Notes: generated from the sequence alone by a model not told the origin. Shown: positions 28,721 to 38,183, numbered from the stretch's first letter. The stretch: DNA of 64,000 nucleotides from Mycolicibacterium sp. MU0053 (GCF_963378095.1 NZ_OY726397.1:3658001-3722000), one strand, 5' to 3'. Translations and numbers: made by a program.

Positions 28721-28858
28721 CGGAGGATTGTGAAACTACAACTGTCCTGGCGCAAGCTGTCGGGCATTACCCGGTGCCGCGCAGGTGTCGTCGGTGCCCT
28801 AAGCGGCCTGTCGGTGGTCGATCTTAGGCTCGACGCCAACCGTGCAGGAGGCCGGAGA

Positions 28859-29233
28859 ATGAAGATCCTGGTAGCAACAACACTCACCCAGGGCGCCCGC
28901 GACAACGACTACAACTACTGCGTCCCGGGGGAACTCCTGTGGGTTCAAGAACCCTGCGACCGAGACCAGCGTGACCCCGACGGCGGTTGCGGATGCGGCC
29001 GCGGTTTCGCCGGTGCCGCATCGCACCGTGCGACTACCACCGCGCAGGTCATCGCGGCCGATTTCACCCACGACGAGCTTCTGGTTGCGATGCAGACGAG
29101 TCTGGCCGACGGCGGCTGGCCATCGGACTGGGCTGTGGAAGTCGTCGAGGACAACCTGATGATCGCGTCGGGATTTCCGGTCGGAACCGTCATCGAGCGG
29201 CGACTCTACGAGTTCTCGCCTCGGACAGGTTAG
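28859..29233 (+). CDS. Conserved hypothetical protein, Cys-rich N-terminus
   Basis: 124 residues, ATG 28859 with AGGAGG 8-9 bases upstream. It begins MKILVATTLTQGARDNDYNYC, has a Cys/Gly cluster CDRDQRDPDGGCGCGRGFAG (~33-52), then a compact alpha/beta part. It resembles a small actinobacterial DUF (DUF7715-like, from memory). The clustered Cys could bind metal. No neighbours suggest a role. A hairpin follows at 29277. Confidence 0.8.
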   Translation: MKILVATTLTQGARDNDYNYCVPGELLWVQEPCDRDQRDPDGGCGCGRGFAGAASHRATTTAQVIAADFTHDELLVAMQTSLADGGWPSDWAVEVVEDNLMIASGFPVGTVIERRLYEFSPRTG

Positions 29234-29276
29234 GCACGGGAGCCGGTAAAGCATCCCGGCACCTGGCCGCCAATGG

Positions 29277-29313
29277 AAAATGGCCCCCAGGCTTGTTGCC
29301 TGAGGGCCATTTT
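29277..29313. terminator. Hairpin terminator, probably bidirectional
   Basis: 16-bp stem with one mismatch: left arm AAAATGGCCCCCAGGC (29277-29292), loop TTGTT, right arm GCCTGAGGGCCATTTT (29298-29313). The A-run/T-run ends give a U-tract in both directions, so it can end the plus-strand hypothetical gene and the minus-strand tRNA. Confidence 0.85.
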
Positions 29314-29319
29314 CGTTAG

Positions 29320-29393
29320 TAGCGGGGACAGGATTCGAACCTGCGACCTCTGGGTTATGAGCCCAGCGAGCTACCGAGCTGCTCCACCCCGCG
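29320..29393 (-). tRNA. Initiator tRNA-fMet (CAT)
   Basis: Minus-strand cloverleaf with anticodon CAT in loop CTCATAA. Features of an initiator tRNA: three consecutive G-C pairs in the anticodon stem (GGG/CCC next to the loop) and no Watson-Crick pair at 1:72 (C1 opposite T72). The T-arm is CAGG TTCGAAT CCTG. Length is 74 nt to A73; CCA is not encoded. It matches the mycobacterial initiator sequence I know. Confidence 0.95.
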
Positions 29394-29746
29394 ACGGGTA
29401 AACACCAGGTTACCCACCTATCGCCAGGAGTCCAAATCGGGTGCTCAGCCGTGGTTTTCGGGCTCTTTGGAACGGTGCTGATCGATGCGCGCGCCCAGCG
29501 CCGAGACTGCGGTTTGATACGCCGCATCGGCCCCGCGGCATGTCGCGGATGAAACCGCAGTGTCGAGTCGCCACAAGGCATCCAGGGGGCCACCACGGGG
29601 GCATACCGGGCGAGGGGCCGATCCCGCCACCACCGCTTCACTGCCGAAGACGGGCGCGAACGTGCGCAAACTACGGGATTTCGGCGGCGTGTCGGCCGGG
29701 GACACGCCCGCTCGCGGCAAGGGGGCGGCAAGGGGGCGGCGCGCTC
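29394..29746. other. Gene-poor stretch
   Basis: About 350 bp upstream of the tRNA gene. A minus-strand frame (29445-29720) is open but has biased, non-protein-like content and no ribosome site, so I do not call it. It holds one copy of a 61-bp repeat (29657-29717). The tRNA promoter must lie next to 29394. Confidence 0.5.
29657..29717. repeat. 61-bp dispersed repeat, copy 1
   Basis: Aligns without gaps to 40832-40892, 49 of 61 identical. The most conserved part contains the inverted repeat GCGTGTC-GGCCGGG-GACACGC (29687-29707). Intergenic, REP-like. Confidence 0.7.
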
Positions 29747-29783
29747 GCGCTTGGGTGCGGAGGCGACCTCCGCACCCAAGCGC
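29747..29783. terminator. Perfect 17-bp hairpin after UPF0182 gene
   Basis: Arms GCGCTTGGGTGCGGAGG (29747-29763) and its exact complement (29767-29783) with a 3-nt loop CGA. It lies 10 bp beyond the UPF0182 stop. There is no U-tract, as is usual for actinobacterial terminators. Confidence 0.7.
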
Positions 29784-29792
29784 CAGGTGAAG

Positions 29793-32700
29793 CTATCCGG
29801 CGCTGTCGAACTTGGTCATCGCGTCGTCGAGGCGTTGCAGCGCTTCGCCGTACTCGGCGAAGTCACCGCTCTGCTGCGCCTGACGCACCGCGTCCATGGC
29901 TGCCCCGATCTCCTGCAGCGCCGCGGCTTTCGGTCCGCTCAGCTGTTGCGGGACACCGTCGGTCGCCGGCGGTACCGCCGCGGCCGGGGCCGGTGTGCTC
30001 GGCCGTCCCTCCGCGGGCGGAGTGCCCGCGGGCGGTGTCTGCTGAGCCGCCGGCTGACCGCCACCAGGGGTGCTCGGAGCCATCGGTGCGGGTCCGACCG
30101 CGGTGGCGCCGGCACCGGCACCGAAGATCTGGTCCAGTGCCTCACGCACCGTCGGCGCGTAACCCACCTTGTCGCCGTACATCATTGCGACCCGGATCAA
30201 CCGCGGATAGGTGGACGCGGCGTCGGCCCGGCCGGGTGAGGCGTACACCGGCTGCACGTAGAGCAGGCCGCCGTGGCCCACCGGCAGCGTGAGCATGTTG
30301 CCCCACTGGATGCGGTTCTGGCCGTCTCGACCGATCTGGCCGAGGTGCTCACTGACCGAGGTGTCGGTGTTGATCGCACCGTGGGCCAGCGATGGACCAC
30401 GCACCTGGCCCGGAACCGTCAACACCGTGAGCTGACCGTAGTTCTCCGGGTCGGAGTTGGCGCTGATGAACGACGCCAGATACTCGCGGTTGAGCTGGTT
30501 CATCGCACTGGTCAGCTGGAACGCCGCCGAGTTGTCCCCCTCGGTGGGGCTGTTGGCCACCACGTAGTACGGCGGCTGGAAGGTGCCCTGTCGGATCGGG
30601 TCCTGCGGCACGTTCCAGAAGTCGGACGTCGAGAAGAACGTCACCGGATCGTCGACGTGGTAGCGGGCCAGCAGCGAGCGCTGGACCTTGAACAGGTCCT
30701 CGGGGTAGCGGAAGTGCTGTGCCAGGGAATCGGAGATCGCGCTGTTGGGCTGGATGGTATCCGGGAACACCTTCATCCACGCCTGCAGCACCGGATCGCT
30801 CTCGTCGTGCGCGTACAGCGTCACCGTGCCGTCATACGCATCCACGGTCGCCTTCACCGAGTTGCGGATGTAGGACACCTGCTTGTCGGGTACCAGCCGG
30901 TTGTTGACGCTCGGCGTGGTGGAGTCGGCCGTCGCGCTCGAGAGCACCGTCAGCTCGGAGTACGGGTAGTTGTCCAAGGTGGTGTAGCCGTCGATGATCC
31001 ACTTGATCCGGCCGTCGACGATCGCCGGGTACAGCATCGAGTCGGTGGTCAGCCACGGCGCCACCGCCTGCACCCGCTCGGCGGGATCGCGATTGAACAG
31101 GATCTTGCTGTCCGGCCCGATCACGTTGGAGAACAAGAAGTTTCGCTCCGCGAACTTGGCGGCGAACAGCGACCGCGCCACCCAACTGCCCAGCGGGACA
31201 CCGCCGGAACCGGTGTAGGTGTAGTTCTTGGTCTCGGTGTTGGTCTCGTAGTCGTATTCGCGGTCGACGCCGTTGCTGCCGACGATGGCGTAGTCGGCCG
31301 GCGCGGAGGCGATGATCGGCCCGTAGTAGATCCGGGGCTGCTCCAACTCGGCGGGCCCGGGCGAGACGACGGTGCCGTTGGCCCCGACGACGCTGGCCAG
31401 GAACTCCGGGTAGCCGCCATTCTGGTTGGGGTCGTTGGCGATACCGCGCACGGTGTTGGCCGGCGAGGCGATGAACCCGTTGCCGTGGGTATAGACGCTG
31501 TGCCGGTTGATCCAGTCGCGCTGGTTGTCGATCAGCCGGGCCGGGTCGAGTTCGCGGGCGGCGACCACGAATTCGCGGATATCGCCGTTGGGCATCCGGT
31601 AGCGGTCCATCGACAGCTCTTCGGGGAAGGCATAGAAGTTCTTGGCCTGCTGGAACTGCGTGAACGCCGGGCTCACGATGCGCGGGTCGAGCACACGGAT
31701 GTTGGAGATCGTCGCGCTGTCGGCGGCCACCTGCTGCGCCGAGGTGGGTGCGTCACCGCTGTAGTCGCGGTAGGTCACCTTGTCGTCGGTCAGACCGTAG
31801 GCATCCCGGGTCGCGGTGATGCTGCGGCTGATGTATTCGCTTTCCTTCTGCGCGGCGTTGGGCTTGACGCTGAACTGCTCGACCACCAGCGGCCAGCCCG
31901 CGCCGACCACCACCGAGGACAACAGCAGCAGCACCAGTCCGATGGCCGGGATCCGCAGGTCGCGCAGCACCAGCGCGGAGAACACCGCGACGGCGCAGAT
32001 GACGGCGATGGCCAGCAGGATCAGCTTGGCGGGCATCACGGCGTTGATGTCGGTGTAACCGGCGCCCGTGAACGGCTTGCCCGCCCGGGTGTTGCTCAAC
32101 AGCTCGTAGCGGTCCAACCAGTAGGCCACGGCCTTGAGCAGGACCAGCACGCCCACGATGGCGACCAGCTGGATGCGCGCGGCGCGGGTGACCGCACCCT
32201 CGCGACCCGACAACCGGATGCCGCCGAAGATGTAATGGCCCACCAGGTTTGCCAACAACGCCAACACGATCGCGACGAACAGGTAGGACACCACGAGCCG
32301 CAGGAACGGCAGTTCGAACGCGTAGAAGCCGAGATCCTTGCCGAATTGCGGGTCGGTCACGCCGAAGTCGCCGCCGTGCAGGAACAGCTGCACCCGCACC
32401 CAGTAACTCTGGGCGACGAGACCGGAGAGCAGACCGATCAGCACCGGGATGCCGATGCCGATGAGCTTGGGCTGCGAGAGCACCGCCGTGCGGTACCGGA
32501 CCACCGGGTCGTTGGGCCCGCTGGCCGGCACGAAGACCGGCCGGCTGCGGTAGGCCAGCATCAGCCCGATGAACACGATGGCGCCCACCAGCAGCGCCGC
32601 CACCAGGAACACGGCAAGCCGGGTGAACAGCACCGTGGTGAACACCGAGCGGTACCCCAACTCGCCGAACCACAGCCAGTCGACATAGGTGTCGATGAAC

Positions 32701-32804
32701 CGTGGACCGACGAGCAGGAGCACGACGGCCACCGCCCCGATGACGATGAGGCCCCGGCTACGCCGAGTAAGGCTTGGCATCTTTGCGGCAGGCCGCATAC
32801 CCAC
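29793..32804 (-). CDS. UPF0182 family membrane protein
   Basis: 1003 residues, the standard size of this actinobacterial family (Rv3193c-like). Seven N-terminal membrane helices are visible within about residues 18-310 (e.g. [60 protein letters not shown]). They are followed by a large extracytoplasmic domain with repeated W/Y-rich segments and a Pro-rich C-terminal stretch (~900-950) before a short helix. Function unknown; conserved in mycobacteria and probably envelope-related. GTG start at 32804. Two short palindromes lie in its promoter region. Confidence 0.95.
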   Translation of the reverse strand: MGMRPAAKMPSLTRRSRGLIVIGAVAVVLLLVGPRFIDTYVDWLWFGELGYRSVFTTVLFTRLAVFLVAALLVGAIVFIGLMLAYRSRPVFVPASGPNDPVVRYRTAVLSQPKLIGIGIPVLIGLLSGLVAQSYWVRVQLFLHGGDFGVTDPQFGKDLGFYAFELPFLRLVVSYLFVAIVLALLANLVGHYIFGGIRLSGREGAVTRAARIQLVAIVGVLVLLKAVAYWLDRYELLSNTRAGKPFTGAGYTDINAVMPAKLILLAIAVICAVAVFSALVLRDLRIPAIGLVLLLLSSVVVGAGWPLVVEQFSVKPNAAQKESEYISRSITATRDAYGLTDDKVTYRDYSGDAPTSAQQVAADSATISNIRVLDPRIVSPAFTQFQQAKNFYAFPEELSMDRYRMPNGDIREFVVAARELDPARLIDNQRDWINRHSVYTHGNGFIASPANTVRGIANDPNQNGGYPEFLASVVGANGTVVSPGPAELEQPRIYYGPIIASAPADYAIVGSNGVDREYDYETNTETKNYTYTGSGGVPLGSWVARSLFAAKFAERNFLFSNVIGPDSKILFNRDPAERVQAVAPWLTTDSMLYPAIVDGRIKWIIDGYTTLDNYPYSELTVLSSATADSTTPSVNNRLVPDKQVSYIRNSVKATVDAYDGTVTLYAHDESDPVLQAWMKVFPDTIQPNSAISDSLAQHFRYPEDLFKVQRSLLARYHVDDPVTFFSTSDFWNVPQDPIRQGTFQPPYYVVANSPTEGDNSAAFQLTSAMNQLNREYLASFISANSDPENYGQLTVLTVPGQVRGPSLAHGAINTDTSVSEHLGQIGRDGQNRIQWGNMLTLPVGHGGLLYVQPVYASPGRADAASTYPRLIRVAMMYGDKVGYAPTVREALDQIFGAGAGATAVGPAPMAPSTPGGGQPAAQQTPPAGTPPAEGRPSTPAPAAAVPPATDGVPQQLSGPKAAALQEIGAAMDAVRQAQQSGDFAEYGEALQRLDDAMTKFDSAG

Positions 32805-32830
32805 GTGTGAACTCCCGGTCAGAGCGGATT

Positions 32831-32856
32831 AGTTGGTGCCAACTGTACGCATGCGT
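32831..32856. promoter_or_regulatory. Two adjacent palindromes upstream of UPF0182 gene
   Basis: AGTTGGTGCCAACT (32831-32844) is a perfect 14-bp palindrome; ACGCATGCGT (32847-32856) is a perfect 10-bp palindrome. Both lie in the 77-bp gap before the UPF0182 start, 27 bp or more upstream of it. Candidate regulator sites; binder unknown. Confidence 0.35.
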
Positions 32857-32881
32857 TTCGCACCGGCCGCCAGTGACCGTT

Positions 32882-33904
32882 CTAACAATGCGGCGGTTCG
32901 CCACCAGCTGAAAGCGTTTCCAGCGCGTCCACGGCCGAACCGAGGTCGTCGACTTTCACCAGCTGCATGCCGTCGTGTTTTGCCGTACGCGCCTCCGCGC
33001 AGTTGTCGGCGGGCACCAAGAACACCGTGGCACCGGCGTCGTGGGCAGCGGCCAGCTTGTGCGTGATGCCGCCGATGCTGCCGACCTTGCCATCCCCGGC
33101 GATGGTGCCGGAGCCGGCGACGACGCGGCCGTCGTTGAGTTCGCCGGGGGTCAGCTTGTCGATGACGGCAAGGCTGAAGATCAACCCGGCCGACGGCCCA
33201 CCGATGTTGGCCAGGTTGAAGTCGACGGTGAACGGCGCCCACGGGGCATCGCGCACCCCGACCCCCAGGAAGCCGTAGTCGCGGTCGTCGTTGGCGCCCA
33301 GCGTGATGTTGGTGGTGCCGGGCGCCTCGTTCTTGCGGCGGTAGTCCACGACGATGACGTCGCCGGGCTTGGTGTGCTCCAGCAGCGAGGTGAACGCCTC
33401 CACGGTGGCCACGGGCGTCCCGTTGACGCCGTCGATGGCGTCACCGGGCTGCAACTTGTCCTTGGCTGGCCCGTCGTCGGAGACGGTCTCGACGGTCACC
33501 GCCTTCGGGTAGTCGAGGAAACCCAGCGCCGCGAATGCCGCGCTGTCTTCGGAGTTCTTGAACTCCGCCTGATTGGCCTTGTCGATGTCGTCACGCGTCT
33601 TCTCCGGCGGATACACCAGATCGCGCGGGAGCAACTGCTCGCGGCCCGAGAGCCACAGCGTCAACGCCTGGCCGAGGGTCAGGGCGTCGCGCTGCGACAC
33701 CGTGGTCATGTTCAGCTGACCGGAGGTGGGTTCGGTCTCGGTGCCTTCGATCTGGACGACGGGTTTGCCGTCGAAGTCGCCGAGGGTGTTGAAGATGGGC
33801 CCGGGCCCCAGGGACACGAACGGGACCGTGACGGCCGCGAGTAGTACGCCGAAGGCGAGGATCGGCACGAGCGCCACGACCAATGTCAGAATCCGCCTGT
33901 TCAC
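32882..33904 (-). CDS. PDZ domain-containing Lon-like (S16) serine protease, membrane-anchored
   Basis: 340 residues, YlbL/Rv3194c type. One N-terminal helix (ILTLVVALVPILAFGVLLAAVTV), then a PDZ domain (~120-200: VETVSDDGPAKDKLQPGDAI) and a Lon proteolytic domain. The Ser-Lys dyad is visible: Ser in IGGPSAGLIF (~237) and Lys in GSIGGITHKLAAA (~284). It probably degrades membrane or secreted proteins at the outer face of the membrane. GTG start. Upstream of the UPF0182 gene in the same direction, likely cotranscribed in part. Confidence 0.93.
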   Translation of the reverse strand: MNRRILTLVVALVPILAFGVLLAAVTVPFVSLGPGPIFNTLGDFDGKPVVQIEGTETEPTSGQLNMTTVSQRDALTLGQALTLWLSGREQLLPRDLVYPPEKTRDDIDKANQAEFKNSEDSAAFAALGFLDYPKAVTVETVSDDGPAKDKLQPGDAIDGVNGTPVATVEAFTSLLEHTKPGDVIVVDYRRKNEAPGTTNITLGANDDRDYGFLGVGVRDAPWAPFTVDFNLANIGGPSAGLIFSLAVIDKLTPGELNDGRVVAGSGTIAGDGKVGSIGGITHKLAAAHDAGATVFLVPADNCAEARTAKHDGMQLVKVDDLGSAVDALETLSAGGEPPHC

Positions 33905-33987
33905 GCCGCCAAGAGTAGACGCGGCGGTTCACTGACAGCGTGACCGCCGACCGCACGAACGCCGATGGCGATGAGTACCGTTGAGAT

Positions 33988-35436
33988 ATGGCCGACATGC
34001 CCTTCGGGTTCTCCCATGGAGACGATCCCGATCGAGACAAGAACAAGAAGGATCCCAGCGGTTCGGCCGGCGGTCCGGCGGACCCCTTCGGCCTGGGTTC
34101 CGGTGACATCGGTGACCTCGGTCAGATCTTCACCCGGTTGGGCCAGATGTTTTCCGGTGCGGGCAGCGCGATGGCGGGCGGGTCCGGATCCGGTCCGGTC
34201 AACTACGACCTCGCACGCAAGCTGGCCGCGAATTCGATCGGGTTCGTCGCACCCATCCCGCCGGCGACGGCCAACGCGATCGCCGATGCGGTGCGGCTGG
34301 CCGAGACCTGGCTCGACGGATCCACCGCGCTGCCCGCCGGCACCACCAGCACCGTCGCCTGGACCCCCACCGAGTGGATCGATCACACGTTGGAGACCTG
34401 GAAGCGGCTGTGCGACCCAGTGGCGGAACAGATTTCGACGGTGTGGGCCTCGGCGCTACCCGAGGAGGCCAAGGCCATGGCCGGCCCGTTGCTGTCGATG
34501 ATCTCGCAGATGGGCGGCATGGCCTTCGGTTCGCAGCTGGGGCAGGCGCTGGGCAAATTGAGCAAGGAAGTGCTGACCTCGACCGATATCGGGCTCCCGC
34601 TGGGCCCCACGGGGGTCGCGGCGTTGCTGCCGCAGGCCGTCGAGGAGTTCTCCGCCGGACTCGAGCGGCCGCGCAGCGAGACCATGACGTTCCTGGCGGC
34701 CCGGGAGGCCGCGCATCACCGGCTGTTCAGCCACGTGCCGTGGTTGTCGAGTCAGCTGTTGGGTGCCGTGGAGACCTACGCCCGGGGCATCCAGATCGAC
34801 ATGAGCGGCATCGAGGAATTGGCGCAGGGCTTCAACCCGGCGTCGATGGCCGACCCGGCTGCCATGGAGCAACTGCTCAATCAGGGCATCTTCGAACCGA
34901 AGGCCTCCCCCGAGCAGACGGCGGCGCTGGAACGCCTCGAGACGCTGCTCGCGCTCATCGAGGGCTGGGTGCAAACCGTGGTGGCCGACGCGCTGGGTGA
35001 GCGGATTCCGGGCGCCGAGGCGCTCGGGGAAACCCTGCGCCGGCGCCGGGCCAGCGGCGGTCCGGCCGAACAGACCTTCGCCACCTTGGTCGGGTTGGAG
35101 TTGCGGCCCCGCAAGCTCCGGGAGGCCGCCACGCTGTGGCAACGCCTGACCGAGGCCGCCGGGATGGATGTCCGCGACACCGTGTGGCAACACCCCGACC
35201 TGCTGCCGACCGCAGCCGACCTCGACGAGCCGGCGGGCTTCATCGACCGCATGATCGGCGGCGACACCAGCGGGATCGACCGGGCGATCGCCGACCTGGA
35301 GAAGCAGTTGCTCGCCGCGGACGACGATGCGGGGCGAGGAACGAGCCCAGCTGAGGAGCCGCGAGATCAGACCGCGGACGACGATGCGGGATCGGACGAC
35401 GAGCGCGCCGACGGGGACGGTTCCCCGGACCGGTAG
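33988..35436 (+). CDS. Zinc-dependent metalloprotease-like protein, DUF2342/F420-biosynthesis-associated type
   Basis: 482 residues, Rv3195-like. The family motif is REAAHHRLFSHVPWL (about residue 235), in place of a classical HExxH; other conserved parts are the Gly-rich MISQMGGMAFGSQLGQALG and WVQTVVADALGERIPG. Predicted zincin fold, activity unproven. The last 50 residues are acidic and contain an in-frame 19-codon duplication (ADDDAG repeated; direct repeats 35315-35333 and 35372-35390). Divergent from the PDZ protease gene. ATG 33988. Confidence 0.9.
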   Translation: MADMPFGFSHGDDPDRDKNKKDPSGSAGGPADPFGLGSGDIGDLGQIFTRLGQMFSGAGSAMAGGSGSGPVNYDLARKLAANSIGFVAPIPPATANAIADAVRLAETWLDGSTALPAGTTSTVAWTPTEWIDHTLETWKRLCDPVAEQISTVWASALPEEAKAMAGPLLSMISQMGGMAFGSQLGQALGKLSKEVLTSTDIGLPLGPTGVAALLPQAVEEFSAGLERPRSETMTFLAAREAAHHRLFSHVPWLSSQLLGAVETYARGIQIDMSGIEELAQGFNPASMADPAAMEQLLNQGIFEPKASPEQTAALERLETLLALIEGWVQTVVADALGERIPGAEALGETLRRRRASGGPAEQTFATLVGLELRPRKLREAATLWQRLTEAAGMDVRDTVWQHPDLLPTAADLDEPAGFIDRMIGGDTSGIDRAIADLEKQLLAADDDAGRGTSPAEEPRDQTADDDAGSDDERADGDGSPDR

Positions 35437-35488
35437 GCCTGTGGACGGGTGAGCCCGCCTGACCGGGCGGGCGTGCCAGAGTCTGCGC

Positions 35489-36337
35489 ATGACGCAGCTG
35501 TTCAGCCTCGATCCGGCGATGCCGGTGCTGGTGCGACCCGATGACGCCGTGCAGATCGGCTGGGACCCACGCCGGGCGGTGCTGGTACGCCCGCCCCGCG
35601 GGCTGACCGCCGCGGCGTTGGCCGACGTGTTGCAGACCATGCGCTCCGGGACCGACCTGGACCGGCTGCGCGCCGAAGCGGCCCGCCACGGCGCCGTGGA
35701 CGCCGCCGAATGCGCCGAGCTGGTCGCCGCGCTGGTCGCGTCCGGGGTCGCGCACCTGGGTGCGACCGCGCACGGTCGCAGCACCGCGGTCCGGGTGCAC
35801 GGCCGGGGACCGCTGAGCGATCTGCTGGTCGAGGCGCTGCGGGCCACCGCCGTACGGGTCAGCCACAGCAGCCAGCCGCATGTCGTCGTGCGGGCCGAGC
35901 GCACCGACCTGGTGGTGCTCAGCGACTACCTGGTGGCCGACCCGCGGCTGGTCCGCGATCTGCATTCGGCCGGGATGCCGCACCTGGTGGTCCGGGTCCG
36001 CGACGGCACCGGATTGGTGGGCCCGCTCGTCGTCCCCGGCATCACAAGCTGCCTGACCTGCGCCGATCTTCATCGCAGCGACCGCGACTCGGCGTGGCCG
36101 GCGCTGGCCGCGCAGCTGCGCGACACCGTCGGCGTGGCCGACCACTGCACCGTTCTGGCCACCGCCGCGCTGGCGTTGGGTCAGGTGCTGGCCGTCGTGA
36201 GGGCCGTGCGGACGGCCGAAACCAACGCGGTGGTGCCGGCGGCTCCGCAGACCTTGTCGGCGACGCTGGAATTCGACGTCGGTGCCGGCACGATCGCGAC
36301 GCGGCGCTGGCCGCGACACCCCCGATGCGCCTGTTGA
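35489..36337 (+). CDS. Orphan TOMM-type cyclodehydratase/leader-binding (E1-like) protein
   Basis: 282 residues, Rv3196-like. The protein has the E1-like fold of azoline-forming RiPP enzymes: an N-terminal RRE-like part (VQIGWDPRRAVLVRPPRGLT), a central Rossmann-like domain, and putative zinc ligands CLTC (~188-191) and the C-terminal HPRCAC, as in bacteriocin-biosynthesis cyclodehydratases. No YcaO ATPase, precursor peptide or dehydrogenase is adjacent, so its partner is elsewhere or it has a different job. The next gene is an ABC1 kinase 58 bp downstream. ATG 35489. Confidence 0.85.
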   Translation: MTQLFSLDPAMPVLVRPDDAVQIGWDPRRAVLVRPPRGLTAAALADVLQTMRSGTDLDRLRAEAARHGAVDAAECAELVAALVASGVAHLGATAHGRSTAVRVHGRGPLSDLLVEALRATAVRVSHSSQPHVVVRAERTDLVVLSDYLVADPRLVRDLHSAGMPHLVVRVRDGTGLVGPLVVPGITSCLTCADLHRSDRDSAWPALAAQLRDTVGVADHCTVLATAALALGQVLAVVRAVRTAETNAVVPAAPQTLSATLEFDVGAGTIATRRWPRHPRCAC

Positions 36338-36395
36338 GAACGCTTGTTGCCACATCGATGCAGAAGCACTCGGGTTCGTGGTGGATGATGGTCGG

Positions 36396-37718
36396 GTGGC
36401 AGAGATTAGGCGCGGTGGTATGGCGCGCAATGCAAAGATCGCGGGACTGGCCGGCGGAATGGCGGGCCGGGCAGCGCTGGGCTTTGGCAAACGGCTGACC
36501 GGAAAGTCGAAAGACGAGGTCAACGCCGAACTGGTGGAGAGTGCCGCCCATCAGTTGTTCACCGTGCTCGGCGAACTCAAGGGCGGGGCCATGAAGGTGG
36601 GCCAGGCCCTGTCGGTGATGGAGGCCGCCGTCCCCGAACAGTTCGGCAAGCCCTACCGCGAGGCCCTGACCAAACTGCAGAAGGACGCCCCGCCGCTGCC
36701 GGCGGCCAAGGTGCACCGCGTGCTGGACGCGCAGCTGGGCACCAAGTGGCGCGAGCGGTTCCAGTCGTTCGACGACGCCCCGGTGGCCTCGGCCAGCATC
36801 GGGCAGGTGCACAAGGCGGTGTGGTCCGATGGCCGCGAGGTCGCCGTCAAGATCCAGTACCCGGGTGCCGACGAGGCGCTGCGCGCCGATCTGAAGACCA
36901 TGCAGCGGCTGGTCGGCGTGTTCAAGCAGCTCGCACCCGGCGCCGACATCCAGGGCGTCGTCGACGAGCTGATCGAACGCACCGACATGGAACTGGACTA
37001 CCGCCTCGAGGCCGACAACCAGCGGGCGTTCGCCAAGGCCTATGACGGCGACGACAAGTTCGTCATCCCACACATCGTGGCCAGCGCCCCGAAAGTCGTC
37101 ATCGCCGAGTGGATCGAGGGCATCCCGCTGTCCCAGATCATCCGGGACGGCACCCAGGAACAGCGTGACCTGATGGCCACTCGGCTCTTCGAATTCTGCG
37201 ACGACGCACCGCGACGACTCGGGATGGTGCACGGCGATGCGCATCCCGGCAACTTCATGCTGCTGCCCGAGGACAAGATGGGCGTCATCGACTTCGGTGC
37301 GGTGGCACCGATGCCCGGCGGCTGGCCCGTCGAGCTCGGACAGATGCTGCGCTACGCGGTGGACAAGGACTACGACAAGCTGCTGCCCACCATGGAGAAG
37401 GTCGGGTTCATCCAGAAGGGTGAGAAGGTCTCGACCCGCGAGATCGACGACATGCTGCGCCAATACGTCGAACCGCTCGAGGTGCCGGTGTTCCACTATC
37501 GGCGCTCCTGGCTGCAGCGGATGACCAACGTCGAACTCGACCGGGCCGCCGGCCAGATCAAGGCCGCCCGACAGATGGACATCCCGGCCAAGCTGGCGAT
37601 TCCGCTGCGGGTCATGTTGTCGGTGGTGGCGATCTCCTGCCAGCTCGACGCGCATGTGCCCACCCGGCGCATCGCCGACGAGATGGTGCCCGGCTTCGCC
37701 AATCCCGACGCGGTGTAG
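36396..37718 (+). CDS. ABC1/AarF (UbiB-like) atypical kinase
   Basis: 440 residues from GTG 36396, chosen because VAEIRRG matches the start of Rv3197. Kinase-like motifs are the UbiB-specific KxGQ in MKVGQALSVMEAAVP (~65), the Ala-rich loop ASASIGQVHKA (~133), VAVKIQYPG (~152), the catalytic loop HGDAHPGNFM (~280) and IDFGA (DFG, ~300). Family members act on quinone or lipid metabolism. In M. tuberculosis the homologue lies beside whiB7 and has been linked to macrolide resistance. The convergent whiB7 gene is 45 bp away. Confidence 0.93.
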   Translation: MAEIRRGGMARNAKIAGLAGGMAGRAALGFGKRLTGKSKDEVNAELVESAAHQLFTVLGELKGGAMKVGQALSVMEAAVPEQFGKPYREALTKLQKDAPPLPAAKVHRVLDAQLGTKWRERFQSFDDAPVASASIGQVHKAVWSDGREVAVKIQYPGADEALRADLKTMQRLVGVFKQLAPGADIQGVVDELIERTDMELDYRLEADNQRAFAKAYDGDDKFVIPHIVASAPKVVIAEWIEGIPLSQIIRDGTQEQRDLMATRLFEFCDDAPRRLGMVHGDAHPGNFMLLPEDKMGVIDFGAVAPMPGGWPVELGQMLRYAVDKDYDKLLPTMEKVGFIQKGEKVSTREIDDMLRQYVEPLEVPVFHYRRSWLQRMTNVELDRAAGQIKAARQMDIPAKLAIPLRVMLSVVAISCQLDAHVPTRRIADEMVPGFANPDAV

Positions 37719-37763
37719 CTGCTCGCCGAGAGTTGCCCTGTTGTACGCGTTTTGCGAGAGCGG

Positions 37764-38045
37764 TTAGGCGGCGACCGAATCCTTGCGGGGCCGGCCGCGT
37801 GGGCGTTTGCGCGCGACGATCGATCCGCGTTCGACGATCTCGCCGCCCCACACGCCCCACGGCTCCTCGCGTTCCAGCGCCGCGCTCAGGCACTGCCGAC
37901 GGATCGGGCAGTCGACGCAGAGCTCCTTGGCGCGCTCGAGGTCGGCGGGATTCTCGGCGAACCACAGGTCGGGGTCTCCGACATGGCACGGCAGCACCGG
38001 CTGTTGTTGCTCTTCCGAACAAGCACGGACTGTCAGGGCCGACAT
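37764..38045 (-). CDS. whiB7: WhiB7 redox-sensing transcriptional activator
   Basis: 93 residues from ATG 38045. It has the WhiB 4Fe-4S cysteines: one in LPCHVGDPDLWF and CVDCPIRRQC, the GVWGG turn, and the C-terminal AT-hook RGRPRK that is specific to WhiB7. WhiB7 binds sigma-A and AT-rich DNA just upstream of -35 and switches on intrinsic antibiotic resistance genes. A GTG three codons upstream is a possible alternative start. The 350-nt leader carries a uORF, a stem-loop at its stop and a terminator (separate entries). Confidence 0.97.
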   Translation of the reverse strand: MSALTVRACSEEQQQPVLPCHVGDPDLWFAENPADLERAKELCVDCPIRRQCLSAALEREEPWGVWGGEIVERGSIVARKRPRGRPRKDSVAA

Positions 38046-38121
38046 GTCCTTCACCTGCTTCCTGGTCTCTTGGCAATTGAAATTCCGTGAGATCCGGACC
38101 AGGGCATTCGGGAGACTCCCC

Positions 38122-38167
38122 GAAAAACACTTTGGCCACGGATCCGGGTGACGTCGGGTCCGTGGCC
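38122..38167 (-). terminator. Attenuator/terminator in whiB7 leader
   Basis: On the minus strand: GGCCACGGACCCG, loop ACGTCAC-like, CCGGATCCGTGGCC, then AAAGTGTTTTT. A strong G+C stem (38167-38134) followed by a T-run (38133-38122), between the uORF and whiB7. This is the known position of whiB7 transcription attenuation. Confidence 0.75.
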
Positions 38168-38183
38168 TGATGGCTGATTTCGC

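Noticed and set aside
29445-29720. 91-codon frame between the tRNA and UPF0182 gene
   Set aside because: No ribosome site, no family, and it contains the 61-bp repeat.
30273-32810. 845-codon open frame opposite the UPF0182 gene
   Set aside because: His/Gln/Asp-rich shadow; the minus strand matches a known 1000-residue family.
37725-37763. Possible third repeat between ABC1 kinase and whiB7 (GCCGAGAGTTGC ... GCGAGAG)
   Set aside because: Short and only weakly similar to either repeat family; no second copy seen in the window.
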